Shown here piece by piece: positions 58,612-64,000 of a stretch of 64,000 bases of DNA. The notes under the pieces were generated by a model, which was not told the DNA's origin, ran no database searches, and saw nothing but the letters and a program-made list of their open reading frames with translations. Position numbers and translations under genes: made by a program. How positions within the stretch are numbered: position 1 is the first letter of the stretch; each line of letters starts with the position of its first letter. The DNA is from Bifidobacteriaceae bacterium (GTDB lineage: Bacteria > Actinomycetota > Actinomycetes > Actinomycetales > WQXJ01), in NCBI GenBank assembly GCA_031267825.1, contig JAIRYJ010000036.1, forward strand, positions 47,643-111,642, written 5' to 3'.

Positions 58612-59604
58612 TTAGTAGCTCTGGGCGGCTGCCGCGGTGCTGTTCGCTACCGCCAGGCTAACGGCCAGAACGATCATCGCTTGACTAGCGGCCATCATGG
58701 ATTGGACCACCGCGGCCGCTACTGCCCCGGCTGTCTGGTCCTTCGCGTCGGCCGCATGGTACGAGGCGATGATTGAGGCGCAATGCATCAGAATCTCTTG
58801 GTTCTCAGCCGATAACCGCCCAAAGCCCTTGGCGTCACGCAAGAAATCGCGCGCTTCAGCCATCTCATTGACAAGTTGCCCAGCTGGGGTACCGAGCAGC
58901 GCCAGTAATCCCAGGCAGACCGCCGCTGGAACCTGTCGCGGGCGCATCTTTTCGCCCTGCAGGCCGTCTTTCAGGTCGATTACCCGCTGAACGGTAAGCT
59001 TGCTGGCACCACCTAAGACCAGTATTTGGGTCGCGGCTTGAGCAGCATCGCCGGAAGCGAAACTGGGTTTCACATCGCCATAGATCTCTTCCATCCGTTC
59101 CGTGGCTGGTCCAACATCAAGCGCTGATAGTCCCAACAGGACCGCAGGCACAACATCGTTCTCGCTCGTCAAGAACCAATGCTGATCTTTCATCGCACTG
59201 TAGAACGCCCGCGCCCGGTCGGCGACAGCGGTGACCTCGACCCCGCCAGCTCGCAGGGCGATCTGGCAAGCCGCCAACGCTAAACCGGCCGAAGCCTGGA
59301 ACTTGGCGTCTCTCAGCGCCTGGTAGGCACCCCGCGCCTGGTCAAGACAACTAGCTGGGTCGGGAGCTAAAGCAATTGACCCGGCGACTGCTAAAGCTGA
59401 ACGGAACGGCGAAAACACGCTTGTTTCGGCCTTGATCAGATCTCGGCACTGCCGGATCGCCGCGACGTCAGCTGTCTTGCCTTCAAGGGCGAACAGCAGA
59501 CCCACCAGGCGCGTCAACTGCCCATCTTCAAAGCGGAGACCCTGCCGGATGACCTGGGCGTTACTGGCTAGCAGCTCAAGTCGAGTTTCAATCGGATTAC
59601 CCAA
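58612..59604 (-). CDS. DUF4003-family protein
   Basis: A 330-residue all-helical protein of unknown function. It follows the DUF4003 pattern: TRLVGLLFALEGKTADVAAI, SVFSPFRSALAVAG, YQALRDAKFQASAGLALA, FYSAMKDQHWFLTSENDVVP, SALDVGPATERMEEIY, ARDFLRDAKGFGRLS. An extra hydrophobic C-terminus (MMAASQAMIVLAVSLAVANS) may be a membrane anchor. In-frame ATG 59658 exists, but AGGAG six bases before TTG 59604 makes TTG the better start, overlapping the small upstream gene by eight bases. Upstream of the GrpE operon on the same strand but separated by its promoter. Confidence 0.78.
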   Translation of the reverse strand: MGNPIETRLELLASNAQVIRQGLRFEDGQLTRLVGLLFALEGKTADVAAIRQCRDLIKAETSVFSPFRSALAVAGSIALAPDPASCLDQARGAYQALRDAKFQASAGLALAACQIALRAGGVEVTAVADRARAFYSAMKDQHWFLTSENDVVPAVLLGLSALDVGPATERMEEIYGDVKPSFASGDAAQAATQILVLGGASKLTVQRVIDLKDGLQGEKMRPRQVPAAVCLGLLALLGTPAGQLVNEMAEARDFLRDAKGFGRLSAENQEILMHCASIIASYHAADAKDQTAGAVAAAVVQSMMAASQAMIVLAVSLAVANSTAAAAQSY

Positions 59605-59818
59605 GGTGATCTCCTGACGGTTCGTGATGTCCGATAACCAGCTCTCTGGCCGATTCATCAGCGGTCATGTCAAGCCTAATGCGATCACAGGGACTGATGT
59701 GGTGCCCGTTCAAACCTGCCATCACGGCCGGTCTCAGCGAAACGCGGGTCTTGATCAACTGAAGCGGCCGGACCACCACTTTGGCCAGGCCGCCGTCCGC
59801 TCCGGCGGACACCGACAT
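59597..59818 (-). CDS. Small hypothetical protein upstream of the DUF4003 gene
   Basis: A 73-residue frame that ends eight bases past the TTG start of the DUF4003 gene, the same overlap seen elsewhere in this region. Composition is protein-like (LAKVVVRPLQLIKTRVSLRP; RLDMTADESARELVIG). No family recognised. The start ATG 59818 has no clear ribosome site, so it may be a leaderless or a leader peptide gene. Confidence 0.45.
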   Translation of the reverse strand: MSVSAGADGGLAKVVVRPLQLIKTRVSLRPAVMAGLNGHHISPCDRIRLDMTADESARELVIGHHEPSGDHLG

Positions 59819-59869
59819 GGATGTCTGATGTCACGCATCGACCCGCTTCGGCGCCGATAGGATCACCTG

Positions 59870-60835
59870 ATGCTGCAAATCTCATCGCTCAGCGATATGC
59901 GTCAATATCAGGGCGGAGTTGACCTGCCTGATGATTTTTGGTCGTTCTGGCAAGACACTTTGGCTTCCTCCCGAGCGGCTACTTGGCAACCCCAACTAGT
60001 CCCAGTCGCCACCCGGCTGCGAACGGTCGATGTTTACGACGTGACGTTCGCCGGCTTTGCTGGCGAGCCCATCAAAGCTTGGCTCCGTTTACCCCACGGC
60101 GCTGTCGAACCCCTGCCCGCCATTGTTTCCTACGCTGGCTACGGCGGTGGCCGTGGCCTGGCCTGCGAGAACCTGCTTTGGTCGAGCGCTGGCTACGCCC
60201 ACTTCCAAATGGATTCAAGAGGCCAAGGCTCCAATTGGGCACCTGGTGAAACACCGGATAGCGGCCCCACTGGACCGGCCGTGCCAGGCGTTTGCACCCG
60301 CGGCGTCACCAGCCGTGAAACCTACTATTACCGCCGGTTGTTCACTGACGCGGTCTTAGCTGTCGATGCCGCCCGCCAATTACCGCAGGTTGATCCTGAC
60401 CGAGTCGGTGTGACTGGTGGCAGCCAGGGCGGGGCCATGACGTTGGCCTCGGCTTGCTTGGCTGAGGGTGTCACCGCCGCCTGGGCTGGGGTGCCTTTCT
60501 TGGCCGATATCCGCCATGCGGCTGAGTTGACTGACGCCCGTCCGTTTAGCGAGTTCACTGACTATCTGGCCTGTCACCGTGACCAGGTCGAGGATGTCTT
60601 CAAGGTTTTAGCCTATTTTGATGGCGTCAACTTTGCCCGTGGTGGGCGGGTCCCGGCCGGTATCAGTGTCGCTTTGATGGATGTCACAGTGCCCCCGCCA
60701 ACTGTGTTCGCGGCCTACAACAACTATGCCGGCCCTAAAGAACTGGTCATCTGGGAGTTCAACGGCCACGAGTCTGGGGCCGGTTTTGAGGATGTCAAGG
60801 CGCTCGATTTCTTCGCCCGCCACCTAGGAGCTTGA
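59870..60835 (+). CDS. Acetyl xylan esterase/cephalosporin C deacetylase family hydrolase
   Basis: Alpha/beta hydrolase of 321 residues that removes acetyl groups from sugars (CE7/AXE1 family). Features: N-terminal DDFWSFWQDTLAS, oxyanion region PAIVSYAGYGGGRG, the family motif MDSRGQGSNW, nucleophile VGVTGGSQGGAMTLA, catalytic Asp in MDVTVPPPTVFAAYN and His in EFNGHESGAG. No signal peptide, so it is intracellular and would act on imported acetylated oligosaccharides. Alone in its transcript. Confidence 0.92.
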   Translation: MLQISSLSDMRQYQGGVDLPDDFWSFWQDTLASSRAATWQPQLVPVATRLRTVDVYDVTFAGFAGEPIKAWLRLPHGAVEPLPAIVSYAGYGGGRGLACENLLWSSAGYAHFQMDSRGQGSNWAPGETPDSGPTGPAVPGVCTRGVTSRETYYYRRLFTDAVLAVDAARQLPQVDPDRVGVTGGSQGGAMTLASACLAEGVTAAWAGVPFLADIRHAAELTDARPFSEFTDYLACHRDQVEDVFKVLAYFDGVNFARGGRVPAGISVALMDVTVPPPTVFAAYNNYAGPKELVIWEFNGHESGAGFEDVKALDFFARHLGA

Positions 60836-60859
60836 CGTCGCCCGGCCAGACGACCTCCC

Positions 60860-60880
60860 TGACAGGCCACGTCCCTGTCA
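60860..60880. terminator. Small hairpin between the esterase gene and leuS
   Basis: TGACAGG (60860-60866) and CCTGTCA (60874-60880), loop of seven bases; it lies between two convergent genes and touches the leuS stop. Weak, but well placed. Confidence 0.4.
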
Positions 60881-63841
60881 CACCACCAGATTGACCAGCC
60901 CGGGCGGCCGCACAATGACACGCTTGACCGCCCGGTCGGCCAGGGCCGCCTGGACCGCCGGATCATCCAATACAGCCGCTTCTAGGGCGTCCGCCGTGAT
61001 GTCTGGCACAACTTGCAGCCGGGCTTTAACCTTGCCTTGGATCTGAACTACGCAGGTGACTGTCTCGTCCGTCAAATAAGCCGGGTCGGGTTCTGGGAAG
61101 GGCTCGTGGGCTAGCGATTGGCTGTGCCCAAGGCGCTGCCAGAGTTCTTCAGCGATGTGTGGTGCGACCGGTGCCAGCATCTTGACCAGCGTTTCAACAG
61201 CTAGGCGGGGCACCACCTGAAGACCAGTCAGATGGTTGTTCAGCACAATCATCCGCGCTATGGCGGTGTTGAAACGCATCGCTTCCATTTCTTGGCGCAC
61301 TTCCGCCACCGCCCGGTGCATCACGCCGAGGGTTTCAGCCGACGGTGCTTGTTGGCTGACCCGTGATTCGCCGGTTTCTTCATCGACCACGTTGCGCCAC
61401 AGGCGCTGCAAGAAACGTTGTGAACCGACCACTGCCCTGGTCTCCCACGGCCGCGACACGTCTAGTGGTCCCATCGACATTTCGTAGAGCCGGAAGGTGT
61501 CGGCTCCGAACAGGCGGTACATGTCATCTGGCGTGACAATGTTCTTCAACGATTTGCCCATTTTGCCGAATTCGCGGATGACTTGTTCCCCAGTCGGCCC
61601 GTGAATGAACACCCCTGGGGGGACTTCCGTGACATCTTCAGCCGGGACGTACTGGCCGCGGCTGTCTTTGTAGGCGTAGGCCAGAATGTAACCCTGGTTG
61701 AAGAGTTTATGGAACGGCTCACTGCCGGACACGTAACCTAAGTCGTACAACACTTTGTGCCAGAAACGGGCGTACAGCAGGTGTAATACGGCGTGTTCGA
61801 CTCCGCCGACGTACAAGTCAACTCCCCCAGCCAGGTCACCGGGCTGGCGTGGCGCCATCCAGTAGTCCTCTTCGATCGGGTCAACTACTTGGTCAGATTC
61901 GTCCGGGTCGAGGTAACGCAGGTAATACCAGCAGGATCCGGCCCAGTTCGGCATTGTGTTGGTTTCGCGGCGGTAGGTTTGTGGGCCGTCACCCAGGTCA
62001 AGCGTCACGTTAACCCATTCAGGGTTGCGTGCCAGTGGCGTTTCTGGCTCGGCTTCAGCGTCGTCTGGGTCAAAGGTGCGTGGCCGGTAGTCCGGTACTT
62101 CTGGCAGTTCTACTGGCAGCATTGTTTCTGGCAGGGCGATCGGCTGATCGTCAGCGCCGTAAACCACGGGGAAGGGTTCACCCCAATAGCGTTGGCGTGA
62201 GAACAGCCAGTCACGCAGACGGTAGGTTACGGTTGCCTGACCGGCACCGCGTTCGGCCAGCCATTGGACGATCCCGTCCTTGGCGTCTTCCACTTCAAGC
62301 CCGTTTAGGCAGATGGTTGGGTTAGCCGAATTGATGGTGCGGCCTGGACCGGTCCAGGCTTGGCCTTCCCAACCTTCTGGCGGTTCAACTGTCCGGACAT
62401 AGGGCAAGCCGAAGGCTTCGGCGAAGTCCCAGTCGCGTTGGTCTTCGGCTGGTACCGCCATGATCGCGCCGGTGCCGTATCCCATCACGACGTAGGCCGC
62501 TGTGAAGACTGGAATGGTTTGGCCGTTGACTGGGTTGATGGCGAACAGGCCGGTGAAGACGCCTGTCTTACCGCGTCCTTCGGCGACTCTTTCGGCGGCG
62601 GTTTGTTTGGAGGCGGCAGCGGCGTAGACCGCGATGGCTTCCGCTGGGTTGGCGAAACCGCCGGTCCAAGATGGTTGGATGTCTTTTGGCCAGGTGGCCG
62701 GGACTTGGCCAGAATCAGGGCTGAGCAGCGGATGTTCTGGGGCGACCACCATGAATGTGGCACCGAAAAGGGTGTCGGGCCGGGTTGTGAAAACGCTTAG
62801 TAGTGGACCGGTTGGTTCGGTCGCGCCTGCTGGGTTGGCCGCTGCTGGACCGGTCACGCCAGGCGCGCTAGCTGAGCTAGGTGGGGCGATCCGGAAATGA
62901 ACGGTCGCCCCGGAGGACCGTCCAATCCAGTTGCGCTGCATGGCGACTACTTTTTCTGGCCAGTCGAGCGCCGCTAAATCATCTAGTAGGCGTTCGGCGT
63001 AAGCCGTGATGCGCATGTTCCATTGCCGCAGTGACTTGGTGAAGACGGGATAGTTGCCGCGTTCTGACAGTCCTTCGGCGGTGACTTCTTCGTTTGCCAG
63101 AACCGACCCCAGCCCAGGTGCCCAGTTGACTGGGGCTTCGGCGATATACGCCAGCCGGAAGCCGTTCAAGATTTCCCGGCGCCTAGTGGCGGACAGTTCA
63201 GCCCATGGCACACCGCCTGGGACCGCTTGGCGGCCGGCTGCGAAGGCGTCTTCTAGTTGGCTGATCGGCCGGGCGGCTCCTAGCCCACCGTCGTTACGCC
63301 GCGCCCCAGGGTCATACCAGGAGTTGAACAGTTGCAGGAAAATCCACTGTGTCCAGCGGACATAGGATTCGTCAGTCGTGGCGAATGAACGCCGGTTGTC
63401 ATGAGCCAGGCCGAGTCGGCGTAACTGGGCTCGCATTGTGGCGATGTTGTTCTCAGTTGTGGTGCGCGGATGTTGGCCGGTTTCGAGGGCGTATTGTTCG
63501 GCTGGTAGACCGAAGGCGTCGTAACCCATGGCATGGAGTACGTTGTCGCCTCGCATGCGGCGGTAGCGGCCGAATACGTCAGTTGCGATATATCCCAGGG
63601 GGTGGCCAACATGTAGTCCTTTGCCCGAAGGGTAAGGGAACATGTCCATGACGAAGCATTTGCGGGCCGCTGGGTCGGCGACGCGGCCGGCCCCGTCGGT
63701 CAGTTCGCCTCGCGGATTGGCCGCCCAGAATGTGCCCTGGCGGTCCCATTCGTCTTGCCATTTGAGCTCGATTCGCTGAGCTAGGGCGGCGTTGTAACGC
63801 CAGGCGGGCTCGGCTGACGGTGTGATTGGTGAGTCTGGCAC
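60878..63841 (-). CDS. leuS: Leucyl-tRNA synthetase
   Basis: Charges tRNA-Leu with leucine. The 987 residues carry the class I HIGH-type motif MFPYPSGKGLHVGHPLGY near residue 68-85, the CP1 editing domain (TTRPDTLFGATFMVVAPEHPL; YVVMGYGTGAIMAVPAEDQRDW), and the KMSKS-type loop FGKMGKSLKNIVTP. The chain ends with the usual C-terminal domain (VVQIQGKVKARLQV; AVKRVIVRPPGLVNLVV). The length is slightly above average because of a Ser/Ala/Pro-rich insert (SASAPGVTGPAAANPAGATE) in the editing region. The KMSKS second Ser is replaced by Gly, common in this enzyme. Confidence 0.97.
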   Translation of the reverse strand: MPDSPITPSAEPAWRYNAALAQRIELKWQDEWDRQGTFWAANPRGELTDGAGRVADPAARKCFVMDMFPYPSGKGLHVGHPLGYIATDVFGRYRRMRGDNVLHAMGYDAFGLPAEQYALETGQHPRTTTENNIATMRAQLRRLGLAHDNRRSFATTDESYVRWTQWIFLQLFNSWYDPGARRNDGGLGAARPISQLEDAFAAGRQAVPGGVPWAELSATRRREILNGFRLAYIAEAPVNWAPGLGSVLANEEVTAEGLSERGNYPVFTKSLRQWNMRITAYAERLLDDLAALDWPEKVVAMQRNWIGRSSGATVHFRIAPPSSASAPGVTGPAAANPAGATEPTGPLLSVFTTRPDTLFGATFMVVAPEHPLLSPDSGQVPATWPKDIQPSWTGGFANPAEAIAVYAAAASKQTAAERVAEGRGKTGVFTGLFAINPVNGQTIPVFTAAYVVMGYGTGAIMAVPAEDQRDWDFAEAFGLPYVRTVEPPEGWEGQAWTGPGRTINSANPTICLNGLEVEDAKDGIVQWLAERGAGQATVTYRLRDWLFSRQRYWGEPFPVVYGADDQPIALPETMLPVELPEVPDYRPRTFDPDDAEAEPETPLARNPEWVNVTLDLGDGPQTYRRETNTMPNWAGSCWYYLRYLDPDESDQVVDPIEEDYWMAPRQPGDLAGGVDLYVGGVEHAVLHLLYARFWHKVLYDLGYVSGSEPFHKLFNQGYILAYAYKDSRGQYVPAEDVTEVPPGVFIHGPTGEQVIREFGKMGKSLKNIVTPDDMYRLFGADTFRLYEMSMGPLDVSRPWETRAVVGSQRFLQRLWRNVVDEETGESRVSQQAPSAETLGVMHRAVAEVRQEMEAMRFNTAIARMIVLNNHLTGLQVVPRLAVETLVKMLAPVAPHIAEELWQRLGHSQSLAHEPFPEPDPAYLTDETVTCVVQIQGKVKARLQVVPDITADALEAAVLDDPAVQAALADRAVKRVIVRPPGLVNLVV

Positions 63842-63884
63842 CGCTCTAGGTTACAAGCCCTGCCTCGGTCTGGTTAGGCGAAAG

Positions 63885-63952
63885 GGTTGTCCAGGTCGGT
63901 GTCGTGGCTGGCCTAGTTGGTGTGCCCGGTGCGAGCGGAATGTGATTTCTGG
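63885..63952 (+). repeat. Dispersed ~60-bp intergenic repeat, copy 3 of 3
   Basis: GGTTGTCCAGGTCGGTGTCG, then TGGCTGGCCTAGTTGGTGTG, CCCGGTGCGAGCGGAATGTGATTT. About 44 bases upstream of the leuS start and in the same orientation relative to the gene as the copies upstream of the Eis gene and of tRNA-Val(CAC). The rest of the window (63953-64000) holds no gene. Confidence 0.8.
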
Positions 63953-64000
63953 TCTATTTTCTGAGTCAATCCGGGCTGATTTGGCTGGTTTGGTCTGGTT

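Noticed and set aside
58396..58612. HspR (HAIR) or CIRCE heat-shock operator before grpE/hsp70
   Set aside because: Neither CTTGAGT-N7-ACTCAAG nor TTAGCACTC-N9-GAGTGCTAA is present.
32700..59660. Integrated element using the tRNA-Leu as attachment site
   Set aside because: No integrase and no second copy of the tRNA 3' end could be found to the right, so the island cannot be called an integrative element.
63054..63651. Rightward and leftward frames inside leuS
   Set aside because: Shadows of the leuS coding sequence.

Overview
The window reads as a piece of an actinobacterial (Actinomycetota) chromosome of moderately high GC. Several genes are typical of that phylum: the leftward block carB-pyrF-mihF-gmk-rpoZ-coaBC with an actinobacterial integration host factor, a large SCO7613-like zinc-ribbon membrane protein, an ANTAR response regulator (PdtaR type) beside polA, an Eis-type acetyltransferase and a type 2 OMP decarboxylase. 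The genus cannot be told from sequence reading alone.

Layout. 1-6.3 kb: pyrimidine and nucleotide genes, leftward, with a PyrR-type hairpin next to the carB ribosome binding site. 6.4-10.8 kb: one 1456-codon membrane protein, closed by a strong bidirectional terminator. 10.9-13.4 kb: a hypothetical membrane protein, an ogt-alkA DNA alkylation repair pair, and four tRNA genes (Val-GAC, Cys-GCA, Gly-GCC, Val-CAC). 13.7-22.3 kb: a sugar or sugar-acid locus with two divergent IclR regulators; leftward KDPG aldolase and a KDG-type kinase; rightward aldehyde dehydrogenase and a ribose-type ABC importer. 22.5-29.1 kb: Eis-like acetyltransferase, cysteine hydrolase plus NCS1 permease, NhaD-type antiporter and Bcr/CflA exporter, with short tandem repeats between them. 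29.2-32.7 kb: polA, pdtaR and a tRNA-Leu(CAA) with an unusually short variable loop.

32.9-59.8 kb is accessory in character. It begins with a PIN toxin whose upstream partner looks like the wreck of a frameshifted lipoprotein gene fused to an antitoxin-like tail. Next is a 1196-residue STAND protein (DUF4062/TIR-like N-terminus, NB-ARC ATPase, TPRs). Then comes a tightly packed leftward operon of about 19 kb: GrpE-like protein, lidless Hsp70, FN3 protein, zinc-ribbon GTPase, GAP1-like protein, membrane-anchored GTPase, small membrane protein, FG-repeat zinc-ribbon membrane protein, papain-fold toxin (Tox-PL), Imm35-like protein, HerA-like ATPase, a second lidless Hsp70, a ThuA-like protein and a VWA protein. 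A clear sigma-70-type promoter lies in front of it. I read this as a member of the NTP-dependent conflict systems built on paired TRAFAC GTPases with GAP1 and Hsp70, here carrying a cysteine-protease-fold effector and an immunity protein. It is the most interesting part of the window.

59.9-64 kb returns to ordinary genes: an acetyl xylan esterase-type hydrolase and leuS. A dispersed repeat of about 60 bp occurs three times (13.46, 23.80 and 63.89 kb), each time just upstream of a leftward gene.
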